Below are positions 45,740 through 54,388 of a DNA stretch of 57,902 nucleotides, one piece after another; the first letter of the stretch is position 1, and the number at the start of each line of letters is the position of its first letter. Source of the DNA: Actinomyces oris (lineage in GTDB: Bacteria > Actinomycetota > Actinomycetes > Actinomycetales > Actinomycetaceae); assembly GCF_001929375.1 (NCBI RefSeq), contig NZ_MSGO01000027.1, forward strand, positions 1 through 57,902. The letters are read 5' to 3'. The notes under the pieces are model-generated. The model was not told the DNA's origin and searched no databases. It was given only the letters and a program-made list of their open reading frames with translations. The translations under genes were made by a program, and so were the position numbers.

Positions 45740-46753
45740 TCAGCTGCTGAAGGCCCGGAGGATGATGAACAGGAGGGCGAAGAGGATCCAGCCGATGATC
45801 CTGGCCGGACTCGTGCTGGACGGCGAGGACGGGGCCGACCTCCTGGCGGTCCGCAAGGACGGCTGGGAGGTGTGGCCCCGCATCCCGAAGGAGGCCCCGG
45901 GGCCGCCTGCGACGCCGGAGGGCACGGGCGACGGTACCGGCGGCAGGCCGCCGGCGGCTGCTCCGCCCGCGACCCAGGGGTTGTCCACCGCCCAACCCGG
46001 GGCGCCTCCGACGGGCCCGGTTGGACCGACGGGCCCGGCGACCCCCGGCGTCGGGTGCGGAGCCGCGGGCACGAAGCGTCCAGGCGGCACCGGCGCCGGA
46101 GGCGGCATCGTCACCGCTGGCCGCTGCGGGGGCGGAGCGGGCGCCTGCGCGACCCGGGCCGCGGCTGTGCGCGAGGCGGTGCGGGCCGGAGCGGTATGGG
46201 CCGGAGCGGTACGAGCGGGAGCGGTACGGGCGGAGGCGGTGTGCGACGTAGCCGTACGCCGGCTCGACGGCGCCCGCCGCCCGCCCATGTCATCGCGACC
46301 GGCTGCGCCTGCGGGCTCGGCGGTGGCAGGCTCCTGACTCAGAGTGCCGCCGTCGTCGAAGAGCGGTGAGCCCATGAGCGGGTCACCCAGGACGGAGCCG
46401 AAGGGGTCATCGCCCAGGCCGATGTCGGAGGGCTCCCAGCCCGTGGGTGCCAGCGACACCGCATCATTCGCACCGTCGGCCCAGGGCGCTGCGGCCTCGG
46501 GGCCGCGATGCCCGCCACCACCGGAGCCGGCGGAGACTCCCCCCAGGCGGCTCACCCAGGCGCGCAGCTCCGGGGAGCAGCCCGGGTTGTCCGCGATGAC
46601 GCCGCGCAGGTCGGGACGGTTGCCGGCCAGCACCATGAGACGGCCGGCGCCCGCCCTCGGGTCCTGGGCGAGCTGGAGGTCGGGGTCATCTGATGTGCGG
46701 TGCGCCGCGTCGGGGTCGGCGGGGCCGGGGGCGGCATGGGCAGCGGCGGTCAT
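45740..46753 (-). CDS. Variant leucine-rich-repeat protein with C-terminal membrane anchor
   Basis: A 337-residue protein. Residues 20-70 hold LRV-like helical units (DPRAGAGRLMVLAGNRPDLRG, VIADNPGCSPELRAWVSRLGG). The middle ~200 residues are low complexity, with ARTAPARTAPAHTAP-type repeats and Pro/Gly-rich runs. The last ~22 residues are a membrane segment (IIGWILFALLFIILRAF). Such proteins recur in actinomycetes with unknown role. Start ATG 46753. Confidence 0.6.
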   Translation of the reverse strand: MTAAAHAAPGPADPDAAHRTSDDPDLQLAQDPRAGAGRLMVLAGNRPDLRGVIADNPGCSPELRAWVSRLGGVSAGSGGGGHRGPEAAAPWADGANDAVSLAPTGWEPSDIGLGDDPFGSVLGDPLMGSPLFDDGGTLSQEPATAEPAGAAGRDDMGGRRAPSSRRTATSHTASARTAPARTAPAHTAPARTASRTAAARVAQAPAPPPQRPAVTMPPPAPVPPGRFVPAAPHPTPGVAGPVGPTGPVGGAPGWAVDNPWVAGGAAAGGLPPVPSPVPSGVAGGPGASFGMRGHTSQPSLRTARRSAPSSPSSTSPARIIGWILFALLFIILRAFSS

Positions 46754-46826
46754 GGCACGAGCATCCCACGTCCCCCTTCCCCATGTCCCGGATCCGCGCC
46801 CATCCGACCGGTCGCCACCGACTGCA

Positions 46827-46871
46827 TACCCCTCGGGGGTACTTGACCCCATTACCCCCTAGGGGTATGTT
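46827..46871 (+). promoter_or_regulatory. CsoR operators within a promoter
   Basis: Two C/G-tract palindromes, TACCCC...GGGGTA at 46827-46841 and TACCCCCTAGGGGTA at 46853-46867, match CsoR-type copper operators. They overlap a promoter with TTGACC at 46843-46848 and TATGTT at 46866-46871 (17-base spacer). Apo-CsoR bound here would block transcription of csoR-copZ-copA. Confidence 0.8.
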
Positions 46872-46899
46872 CGGTGCCGACCGAGACCACGGAGGAGAG

Positions 46900-47181
46900 A
46901 TGGTCGGCTACACCGGATCCAAGGAGGACTACCTCAAGCGCCTGCGCCGCATCGAGGGGCAGGTGCGGGGCATCTCCCGCATGGTTGAGGAGGACATCTA
47001 CTGCATCGACGTCCTCACCCAGATCTCCGCCGCCACCAAGGCCCTTCAGGCCGTCAGCCTCGGCCTGCTGGAGGACCACATGACCCACTGCGTCCTGCAC
47101 GCCGCCCAGGCCGGCGATGAGGAGGGCACCGCCAAGATCCGCGAGGCCTCCGACGCCATCGCCCGGCTCGTGCGGTCCTGA
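46900..47181 (+). CDS. csoR: CsoR family copper-sensing repressor
   Basis: A 93-residue DUF156-type regulator: YLKRLRRIEGQVRGISRMVEED with the first ligand Cys in IYCIDVLTQISA, and the His and second Cys in LLEDHMTHCVLHA. Cu(I) binding releases the protein from its operator. GGAGGAGAG precedes the ATG. It heads the copper operon and sits just behind its own operator. Confidence 0.92.
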   Translation: MVGYTGSKEDYLKRLRRIEGQVRGISRMVEEDIYCIDVLTQISAATKALQAVSLGLLEDHMTHCVLHAAQAGDEEGTAKIREASDAIARLVRS

Positions 47182-47265
47182 GCGCCACGGTCCGCTCCGC
47201 GGCGGACCAGCGCGTTCCCGTTCCGATCCACCCGTTTTCCGCACACGCTTCTCAAGGAGTGAGAG

Positions 47266-47535
47266 ATGACTGAGTTCACCGCCGACGGCATCGACCGCAC
47301 CACCACCCTCAAGGTCTCCGGACTCACCTGCGGCCACTGCGTCGCCCACGTCACCGAGGAGCTCGAGGCGCTCGAGGGCGTCAAGGACGTCTCCGTCCTG
47401 CTCAACAAGGGCGGGCAGTCCACCGTCACCGTGCTCTCCGACATCCGCCTCGAGGACGCGGCCCTGGCCGAGGCCATCGACGAGGCCGGGGACTACACGC
47501 TCGACGCCGTCGAGCGCGACGACCGCGAGCACTGA
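47266..47535 (+). CDS. copZ: Copper chaperone (heavy-metal-associated domain)
   Basis: An 89-residue HMA-domain protein with the Cu(I)-binding motif GLTCGHCVAHV and the usual beta-alpha-beta pattern. AAGGAGTGAGAG precedes the ATG. It should carry Cu(I) to the P-type ATPase encoded next. Its C-terminal ~10 residues are charged. Confidence 0.88.
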   Translation: MTEFTADGIDRTTTLKVSGLTCGHCVAHVTEELEALEGVKDVSVLLNKGGQSTVTVLSDIRLEDAALAEAIDEAGDYTLDAVERDDREH

Positions 47536-47625
47536 GCCGGGGAGAGCCCCCGTCGGCGCCCGAGGCCCGGGTGCCGACGGGCGGCAGCGGACGCCAACGA
47601 ACGGCAACGGACACGGAAGGCTCCC

Positions 47626-50430
47626 ATGAGTACGACCAGCCGGGAACCGGGCGGACAGCCGCGCACCGTCAACCTCTCCATCGGGGGCATGACCTGCGCC
47701 AGCTGCGTGGCCCGGGTGGAGAAGAAGCTGAACAAGCTCGACGGCGTGAGCGCCTCGGTCAACCTCGCCACCGAGTCGGCCCGCATCACCGCCCCGAGCA
47801 CGGTGAGCGTCGACGACCTCCTGGCCACGGTCGCCCGCGCCGGCTACACCGGTGCCCTGCTGGACGCCGACTCACCGGATGAGCCGGCGGAATCGGAGGC
47901 GGTACCGGCACCGTCCGCGCCCGGCTCGGACGAAGGCGGGCGCGGTACCCAGGGTGCAGACGGCCGCGCGGCGCTGTCCCTAGCGGCTGCGGAACCGGCC
48001 ACCGCAGCCGGCACGCCGGCCACGCGCCCTGGCGCTGCCGACGGCACGACCGGCACCGCCGGCACCTCCCCCCGCTCCGCCTCCGGGCGGGGTGCGCCGT
48101 CCCTGGGAGCCTCGCACATGAAGCGGGCCGCCGACCTGCGCCTGCGGCTCATCTACTGCCTCATCCTGTCGGTGCCGATCATGGCGATCTCCATGGTGCC
48201 GGCCCTCCAGATGCCGGGTTGGCAGTGGACGGTGGCGCTCATGGCTCTGCCGGTGGCGGTCTGGGGGGCCTGGCCCTTCCACAGGGCGGCCTTCCGGGCG
48301 CTGCGCCACGGGGCCTTCACCATGGACACGCTCGTCTCCCTCGGGGTGATCGCCGCGACCGGCTGGAGCCTGTGGGCGCTGGTGCTCGGCGGGGCCGGGC
48401 ACATCGGCATGCGCATGAGCATGGAGCTGCTGCCCCGCTCCCAGGGGCACGCCGCCCACATGTACTTCGAGTCGGCCGCCTGGGTGACCACCTTCCTCCT
48501 GGCGGGTCGCTACGCGGAGGCTCGCGCCAAGTACCGCTCCGGCGACGCCCTGCGCGCCCTGCTGGAGCTGGGCGCCAAGGAGGTGACCCGCGTCGTCCTC
48601 ACCTCGCCGTCGGGCAGCCGCGACGCCATCGACGTCCTGGACGAGGACGGCGCGCCGCGTGCGGAGGCCACCCGCGCCGAGGAGCGCATCAGTATTGAGG
48701 AGCTGGCTGCCGGGGACCTGTTCCTCGTGCGGCCGGGCGAGAAGGTGGCCGCCGACGGCGTCGTCGTCGAGGGCCGCTCGGCCGTGGACGCCTCGCTGCT
48801 CACCGGGGAGTCCGTGCCCACCGAGGTCGAGGCCGGGCAGGCCGTCACCGGGGCGACCGTCAACACCTCCGGCGTCCTGCTGGTGCGGGCCACGGCCGTG
48901 GGTGAGGGGACGACGCTGGCGCGGATCGGCCGGATGGTGACGGCCGCGCAGGCGGGCAAGGCCCCCGTCCAGCGCCTGGCGGACCGGATCTCGGGGGTGT
49001 TCGTGCCCATCGTCCTGGTGCTGTCGGCCGCGACCCTGGCGGTGTGGCTGCTCACCGGGCACAGCCCGCAGGCGGCCTTCACCGCGGCGGTGGCCGTGCT
49101 CGTCATCGCCTGCCCCTGCGCGCTGGGTCTGGCCACGCCGACGGCGCTGCTGGTCGGTTCGGGCCGGGCCGCCCAGCTGGGCGTGGTCATCAAGGGCCCG
49201 GAGGTGCTGGAGTCGACGCGGGCGCTGGACACGATGGTCATGGACAAGACCGGTACGGTCACCCAGGGGCGCATGAGCCTGGACGTCGAGGCCTGCCGGG
49301 AGGTAGGCCGGCAGACCCCATCGGCGGATGCTTCCTCCGAGGCCGCCGGTGGCGCGGAGCATGCCTCAGCGCTGGTGCCAGCTGCGGCCGGCACCGGCGC
49401 TGACACTGAAGTCGCTGCGAGCACCCCAGCCGACGCCGCTGCGGGTCTGGCCCCGCTCGGGGATGAGGCGCTGCGCCTGGCGGGGGCGGTCGAGTCGGCC
49501 TCGGAGCACCCGGTGGCCACAGCCATCACGGCGGCCGCCCGCGAGCGCCTGGGCGACCTGCCGGCGCCGGCCGACTTCTCCAACCATGAGGGCCGGGGCG
49601 TCTCCGCGACGGTGGAGGGGCGCCTGGTCGCGGTGGGCCGGCCGGGCTGGCTCGCCGACGAGCTGGGCGCCGAGGTCCCCGAGGCGGTGCGCTCCGCCGT
49701 GGAGGAGGCCCAGGACTCCGGGGCGACCGCCGTCGTCCTGGCCGTGGGCGGGGCCGGTGAGACCGCGAGCACCGTGGCCGGAACCGACGCCGTCGCGGAC
49801 AGCACCTTTGACGCCTCCGACGGCGTTGGCGATACGGACCGGGACACGCGGCCACTGCGGGCGGTGGGGGCCCTCGTGGTGCGGGACACGGTGCGGCCCT
49901 CCTCGCGGGCGGCGGTGGCGGCGCTGCGCGAGCTGGGGATCCGCCCGGTGCTGCTGACCGGGGACAACGCCCGGGCCGCTGAGCACGTGGCGGCCCAGGT
50001 GGGGATCGATGCCGCCGACGTGCGCGCCGAGGTACTGCCCGCCGACAAGCGCGACGTCATCGCCGACCTGCAGGCCCAGGGCGCGGTGGTCGGCATGGTG
50101 GGCGACGGGGTCAACGACGCCGCCGCCCTGGCCCAGGCCGGCACGCAGGGGCTGGGACTCGCCATGGGGTCGGGGGCGGACGTGGCCATCGAGGCCGCCG
50201 ACATCACCCTGGTGCGCACGGACCTGGACGCGGTAGTGGCGGCGGTGCGGGTGTCGCGGGCGACCCTGCGGATCATCCGCCAGAACCTGTTCTGGGCCTT
50301 CGCCTACAACGTGGCCGCGATCCCGCTGGCGGCCGCCGGGCTGCTCAACCCGATGATCGCGGGGGCCGCCATGGCCGCCTCCAGCGTCATCGTCGTCACC
50401 AACTCCCTGCGCCTGCGCCGCGCCGGTTGA
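47626..50430 (+). CDS. copA: Copper-exporting P1B-type ATPase
   Basis: A 934-residue P1B-ATPase. An N-terminal HMA domain (GGMTCASCVARVEKKL) is followed by membrane helices, the phosphorylation loop DKTGTVTQG, the metal-transport motif IACPCALGLATPTA, SASEHPVATAI in the nucleotide domain and the hinge MVGDGVNDAAAL. It pumps Cu(I) out at the cost of ATP. Three Ala/Gly/Thr-rich insertions make it longer than the usual ~750-800 residues: after the HMA domain (about 85-165), before the SEHP motif and before the ALVVRDTVRPSS segment. Confidence 0.93.
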   Translation: MSTTSREPGGQPRTVNLSIGGMTCASCVARVEKKLNKLDGVSASVNLATESARITAPSTVSVDDLLATVARAGYTGALLDADSPDEPAESEAVPAPSAPGSDEGGRGTQGADGRAALSLAAAEPATAAGTPATRPGAADGTTGTAGTSPRSASGRGAPSLGASHMKRAADLRLRLIYCLILSVPIMAISMVPALQMPGWQWTVALMALPVAVWGAWPFHRAAFRALRHGAFTMDTLVSLGVIAATGWSLWALVLGGAGHIGMRMSMELLPRSQGHAAHMYFESAAWVTTFLLAGRYAEARAKYRSGDALRALLELGAKEVTRVVLTSPSGSRDAIDVLDEDGAPRAEATRAEERISIEELAAGDLFLVRPGEKVAADGVVVEGRSAVDASLLTGESVPTEVEAGQAVTGATVNTSGVLLVRATAVGEGTTLARIGRMVTAAQAGKAPVQRLADRISGVFVPIVLVLSAATLAVWLLTGHSPQAAFTAAVAVLVIACPCALGLATPTALLVGSGRAAQLGVVIKGPEVLESTRALDTMVMDKTGTVTQGRMSLDVEACREVGRQTPSADASSEAAGGAEHASALVPAAAGTGADTEVAASTPADAAAGLAPLGDEALRLAGAVESASEHPVATAITAAARERLGDLPAPADFSNHEGRGVSATVEGRLVAVGRPGWLADELGAEVPEAVRSAVEEAQDSGATAVVLAVGGAGETASTVAGTDAVADSTFDASDGVGDTDRDTRPLRAVGALVVRDTVRPSSRAAVAALRELGIRPVLLTGDNARAAEHVAAQVGIDAADVRAEVLPADKRDVIADLQAQGAVVGMVGDGVNDAAALAQAGTQGLGLAMGSGADVAIEAADITLVRTDLDAVVAAVRVSRATLRIIRQNLFWAFAYNVAAIPLAAAGLLNPMIAGAAMAASSVIVVTNSLRLRRAG

Positions 50431-50447
50431 CCGCAAGACTGACCCTC

Positions 50448-51335
50448 ATGAACTCTTGCGATTCTCTCGAACGCCGCTTCTCGGTATCGGTTCGCGACAT
50501 CGTGGGCAACCGACATGAGTCGGCTGCACGCTTCCTTCTTCCAGTTCTCGACAATTCCGGTCAAGCACTGCCGTGGTCAACACTCATCCCGAGCACACCC
50601 CTGACCGTCAACACCTCATGGGCGAGCATCAGGCACCTCACCGGCAGGGACATCGACCCTCCCTACGCAAACCTTCATCCTGAGACAGCCGAACACCTCA
50701 CACACGCCCTGGCACAGGGAAGAGACCCCCTGTGCTGGTTCGCTCTGTGGAAGGGCTACGCAGAAGTACCGCAAGAGCAGCCTCCCGTTCCAGCCCCGCC
50801 ACCCGACCTGCTCGACCTCATACGTACCGCCATCGAGCCGCTGACCGTGCAGGATGCGAGACCCACGGACGCGCTCCTCCTCCAAGAGCCCCTGTCCTGG
50901 CTCACCCGGCACGCGGGAGAGCAGGGATGCTGCGCTCCCCTGCTCATTCACGCAGCCGACGGCGCCTTCACCGCGGCGTGCCCCATCTACCACGACTCCA
51001 TCTACCTGGGAGGGTCCAGGAGGCTCATTGAGCAGGTGATTGCGTCAAGGCCCGAGACCTTCGAGATCGAGCTGGACTCCCTCATACCGGCATACCGGGC
51101 TCCGGAGAGATCCTCGACTAATCACCCCCTCCGAGACCAGCTGCACGGCTGGTCTCGGACCACATCAGCCTCAATCCTTCGCTGGTCTGTTGGCGCGAGG
51201 TGGCGCCGGCCGCGGCGCTCCCGCTATGCTCACCGCCATGACGACTCTTTCGCCTCAGGCCCGCACGATGACGGTGCGCACCCTCGGCGAGGGTCGAATG
51301 TGCATGCGATGACAGCGCCAGCCGTCGCTGTCTGA
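50448..51335 (+). CDS. Hypothetical protein with unclear 3' end
   Basis: I do not recognise the family. The first ~225 residues look like a genuine globular protein (VNTSWASIRHLTGRDI, WFALWKGYAEVPQE, IYHDSIYLGGSRRLIEQVI). After APERSS the frame becomes Arg/His/Ser-rich and runs through a terminator-like hairpin (51131-51158) and over the candidate leader ORF, so the original stop was probably near 51120. A TAA in another frame at 51119-51121 suggests a small indel. The gene follows copA closely, but a link to copper is not shown. Confidence 0.45.
   Translation: MNSCDSLERRFSVSVRDIVGNRHESAARFLLPVLDNSGQALPWSTLIPSTPLTVNTSWASIRHLTGRDIDPPYANLHPETAEHLTHALAQGRDPLCWFALWKGYAEVPQEQPPVPAPPPDLLDLIRTAIEPLTVQDARPTDALLLQEPLSWLTRHAGEQGCCAPLLIHAADGAFTAACPIYHDSIYLGGSRRLIEQVIASRPETFEIELDSLIPAYRAPERSSTNHPLRDQLHGWSRTTSASILRWSVGARWRRPRRSRYAHRHDDSFASGPHDDGAHPRRGSNVHAMTAPAVAV
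51131..51158. terminator. 11-bp perfect hairpin
   Basis: CCGAGACCAGC (51131-51141) pairs with GCTGGTCTCGG (51148-51158) around a six-base loop. Position fits termination of the copper operon or the gene after copA. Confidence 0.7.
51238..51312 (+). CDS. Candidate leader peptide (24 codons) ahead of sulfur amino acid genes
   Basis: The frame starts MTTLSPQARTMTV, ends GRMCMR and stops at TGA. A TATGCT -10 element ends 7 bases before the ATG, which suggests a leaderless transcript beginning at the start codon. The stop overlaps a GC hairpin. With Cys and Met in the last four codons and two PLP sulfur amino acid enzymes downstream, it fits an attenuation leader that senses charged tRNA. Evidence is positional only. 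Confidence 0.5.
   Translation: MTTLSPQARTMTVRTLGEGRMCMR
51311..51332 (+). promoter_or_regulatory. Hairpin directly after the leader ORF
   Basis: GACAGCG (51311-51317) pairs with CGCTGTC (51326-51332). A ribosome paused at the MCMR codons would cover or melt this stem. Another stem with GAGCCG/CGGCTC arms follows near 51356-51375. Confidence 0.45.
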
Positions 51336-51541
51336 CACGTAACGGTGAGAGTCCGAGCCGATAGAGACCGGCTCGTCGCACTCCGCGGAGGGCCCGCCGC
51401 CCCCGTGTTCATCCCTCCAGAACCCCGCCACCTCGGCCGGCCCATACGCCGGCCACCCCGGGAACGTACCGCATCAATGTGATGTGCGGCGTCCTGCGCC
51501 GCTACGCATCAATGCGCCCGGGGACCCGAGAGGACCCAGCC

Positions 51542-52948
51542 ATGCACGCCCACCTCACCCCCGTCAGCACCACCCGCGACTCCGCTGACTCCACCTGTCC
51601 GATCCGCCCGAACCTCCAACCTCCCCAGACCCCCACGGCCGTCTCCTCCCCCGCAGCCGCCTTCACCTCGGCGGACCGCTCCGCCTTCTTCTCCACCGCC
51701 CCCGCCGTCGACCCCGCCTCCTTCGACGTCGTCCCCGACCGCCGCGGTACGGCCAGCCTCAAATGGGACTCCGCCGTCAAGCGCGGCCGCCCCGAAGACG
51801 TCCTGCCCCTGTGGGTCGCAGACATGGACCACACCACCGCGCCGGCCGTCACCAGCGCCCTGCTGTGGCGCACCCGCCACGGCATCTTCGGCTACTCCGA
51901 GCCCGACGACGCCTACCACACCGCCCTGACCGGCTGGTTCTCCCGCCGCTACGGCTGGCAGGTGGAGGCGGCCTGGAACACCGTGACCCCCGGCGTCGTC
52001 CCGGCTCTGGCCCTGGCGGTGCGGGCCCTGACCGCGCCGGGCGAGGCGGTCCTCATCGAGGAGCCCGTCTACTACCCCTTCCGCGAGGTCGTCGAGGACA
52101 ACGGGCGCACCGTGGCCGCCGTCCCCCTGCTGCGCGACGCCGACGGCGTCTACCGCCGCGACCTGGCCGCCCTGGAGGCCACCATCGAGGCGACCGGTGC
52201 GCGCCTGCTGCTCCTGTGCAACCCGCACAACCCGGTCGGCCGGGTCTGGAGCCGGGGCGAGCTCGCCGCCCTGGACGAGGTGGCGGCCCGCCACGGCGTC
52301 GTCGTCGTGGCCGACGAGATCCACGCCGACCTGGCCCTGCCGGGCCTGACCACCACCCCCTTCGCCTCCCTGAGCGAGGCGGCCGCCGCCCGCACGATCA
52401 CCTGCACCTCGCCGTCGAAGTCCTTCAACCTGGCGGGCCTGCAGGTCGCCAACATCCTCATCGCCGATGCGCGCCTGCGCGAGGCCTTCCGCCGCGAACT
52501 CGCCGCCACCGGCTACTCCCAGCCCAACGTCCTGGGCCTGACCGCCTGCCAGGCCGCCTACGAGGGCGGGGACGCCTGGCTGGACGCCCTGCGTGAGCAC
52601 ATCGCGGCCGCCCGCGCCCACGTCAAGGCGCGCCTGGAGCGCATCGCGGGGATCGAGGCCGCCCCCTGCGAGGGCACCTACCTGCTGTGGCTGGACTGCT
52701 CAGGATTCCTGGAGGCTGCTGGCCTCGATGCGAGCGAGCTCGATGAGGTCATGCTGAACGAGGCCGGGCTCTGGCTCGACGACGGCCGGATCTTCGGCGC
52801 CGGCGGCGAGGGCTTCACCCGCATCAACGTCGCCTGCCCCCGCACCACCCTCGACGCCGCCCTGGACCGGTTGGAGGCGGCCGTCGCCGCCGTGACCGCC
52901 CGCGCCGCCGAGCAGGCCGGGCGCCGCCGCGTCGCCCTGTCCGCCTGA
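51542..52948 (+). CDS. MalY/PatB-type cystathionine beta-lyase (aminotransferase fold)
   Basis: A 468-residue PLP enzyme. FDVVPDRRGTASLKWD near residue 65 opens the MalY/PatB family, followed by LPLWVADMDHTTAPAV, NPHNPVGRVW, ADEIHADL and the Schiff-base lysine in TSPSKSFNLAGLQ. These enzymes cleave cystathionine or cysteine to pyruvate, ammonia and a thiol. The N-terminal ~60 residues are Thr/Ser/Pro-rich and unusual for the family. ATG 51542 has GAGAGGA upstream; another frame start at 51479 is further from a site. It precedes the Cys/Met metabolism PLP gene by 131 bases. Confidence 0.85.
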   Translation: MHAHLTPVSTTRDSADSTCPIRPNLQPPQTPTAVSSPAAAFTSADRSAFFSTAPAVDPASFDVVPDRRGTASLKWDSAVKRGRPEDVLPLWVADMDHTTAPAVTSALLWRTRHGIFGYSEPDDAYHTALTGWFSRRYGWQVEAAWNTVTPGVVPALALAVRALTAPGEAVLIEEPVYYPFREVVEDNGRTVAAVPLLRDADGVYRRDLAALEATIEATGARLLLLCNPHNPVGRVWSRGELAALDEVAARHGVVVVADEIHADLALPGLTTTPFASLSEAAAARTITCTSPSKSFNLAGLQVANILIADARLREAFRRELAATGYSQPNVLGLTACQAAYEGGDAWLDALREHIAAARAHVKARLERIAGIEAAPCEGTYLLWLDCSGFLEAAGLDASELDEVMLNEAGLWLDDGRIFGAGGEGFTRINVACPRTTLDAALDRLEAAVAAVTARAAEQAGRRRVALSA

Positions 52949-53079
52949 GCCGGTTCTCCCGGGTCGCGCCGAACGGGCCGGCCCGCACGCGCCCGGTCAC
53001 CGGCCGCCACCCGCGTCGCCGTCGACCGTCAGTCATCATGTCTCCCCGCCACTGCCCCGCCCATGAGGAGAAAGCGCTC

Positions 53080-54288
53080 ATGACCAGTCCGTCCGCGCCC
53101 CGGCCCGCCGCCCGCCCCGAGTGTTCCCAGCCGCCGCCCGCCCGCACCTTCCCCGTCCACCACCACCCGACGTCGTCGGCCCCGGCCCCGCAGCTGCGTC
53201 TGGAGACGCTGCTGGTGCGCTCGGGCACCGGGACCGACCCGGCCACGGGTGCGATCACGACGCCGATCCACCTGTCGACCGCCTACGGTCACCCGGGTCT
53301 GGGCGAGTCGACGGGCTACGACTACACGCGCACGGCCAGCCCCACCCGCGACGTCCTCCAGGACGCCCTGGCCCGCCTGGAGGGAGGGACGGCGGCCTTC
53401 GCCCTGTCCTCGGGGATGGCGGCCCTGGAGCTGGTGACCCGCACGCTGGCGCCCCACGGCGGCCGGATCGTGGCTCTGCGCGACCTGTACGGCGGCTCCT
53501 TCCGTTTCCTGGAGGTCCTGGCCGAGGAGGGGGCGGCGCGCGTCGACCTCGTCCTGGGCATCGAGGGGCTGCGCGGGGCGCTGACCGACCCGGCCGACCT
53601 GGTCATCATCGAGACCCCCACGAACCCGATGATGGAGGAGATCGCGATCCCCGAGGCGGCCGAGCTGGCCCGAGCCGCTGGGGCGAGGCTGGTGGTGGAC
53701 AACACCTTCTACACCCCGGTGGTGCAGCGGCCCCTGGAGCTGGGGGCCGACGTCGTCGTCCACTCGGGCACGAAGTACCTGGGCGGGCACAACGACGTCA
53801 TGGCGGGCGTTGCGGTGGTGGCCGACGACGCTCTGGCCGAGCGGCTGAGCCACCGGCTCAACACGACCGGGGCGACGCTGGGGCCCTTCGACTGCTTCCT
53901 GCTGCTGCGCGGGCTCAAGACCCTGGCGCTGCGCATGGAGCGCCACGAGGCCAACGCCACCGCGATCGCGCAGTTCCTGCGCTCCAGCCCGCACGTGACG
54001 CGGGTGCTCTACCCGGGGCACTCGGGCATGGTGAGCTTCGAGCTGGCCGAGTCGGTGGACGTGGCCCGCTTCCTGGCCTCGTTGCGGGTGTTCACCTTCG
54101 CCGAGTCCCTGGGCGGCGTGGAGTCGCTGGTGACGTGCCCGTCGGTGCAGACGCACGCGGACGTGCCCGCCGAGGTACGCGCCTCCTACGGGCTCAGTGA
54201 CCGGCTCATGCGCCTGAGCGTCGGCGTCGAGCACGTCGACGACCTCATCGCAGACCTGGCTCGGGCCTTCGAGACCGCCACGGTCTGA
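53080..54288 (+). CDS. Cys/Met metabolism PLP enzyme (cystathionine gamma-synthase/lyase-like)
   Basis: A 402-residue fold-type I enzyme: GYDYTRTASPTRDVLQ, SSGMAALELV, ETPTNPMMEE, VDNTFYTPVVQRPLELGAD and the PLP lysine in VVHSGTKYLGGHNDVMAG. The segment after VLYPGHSG is shortened: most relatives have about 15-20 more residues (HP...A...Q...GFGG) before MVSFEL. The ~35-residue N-terminal extension is Pro/Ala-rich. Synthase, gamma-lyase and homocysteine-forming variants cannot be told apart. ATG 53080 has GAGGAGAAAG upstream. Confidence 0.8.
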   Translation: MTSPSAPRPAARPECSQPPPARTFPVHHHPTSSAPAPQLRLETLLVRSGTGTDPATGAITTPIHLSTAYGHPGLGESTGYDYTRTASPTRDVLQDALARLEGGTAAFALSSGMAALELVTRTLAPHGGRIVALRDLYGGSFRFLEVLAEEGAARVDLVLGIEGLRGALTDPADLVIIETPTNPMMEEIAIPEAAELARAAGARLVVDNTFYTPVVQRPLELGADVVVHSGTKYLGGHNDVMAGVAVVADDALAERLSHRLNTTGATLGPFDCFLLLRGLKTLALRMERHEANATAIAQFLRSSPHVTRVLYPGHSGMVSFELAESVDVARFLASLRVFTFAESLGGVESLVTCPSVQTHADVPAEVRASYGLSDRLMRLSVGVEHVDDLIADLARAFETATV

Positions 54289-54388
54289 ACCGGGGACTGG
54301 GCCGGAGCACCGAGAGCGGAGGGTGCCGAGTCCGGCTACCCTGACATCAATCAACCAGTCTTCCGGATGGTTCATATTCGACGAAGAT

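Noticed and set aside
51333-51475. Possible SAM or cobalamin riboswitch upstream of the sulfur amino acid genes
   Set aside because: Hairpins are present, but I cannot match the conserved core of SAM-I, SAM-II, SAM-IV or cobalamin riboswitches.
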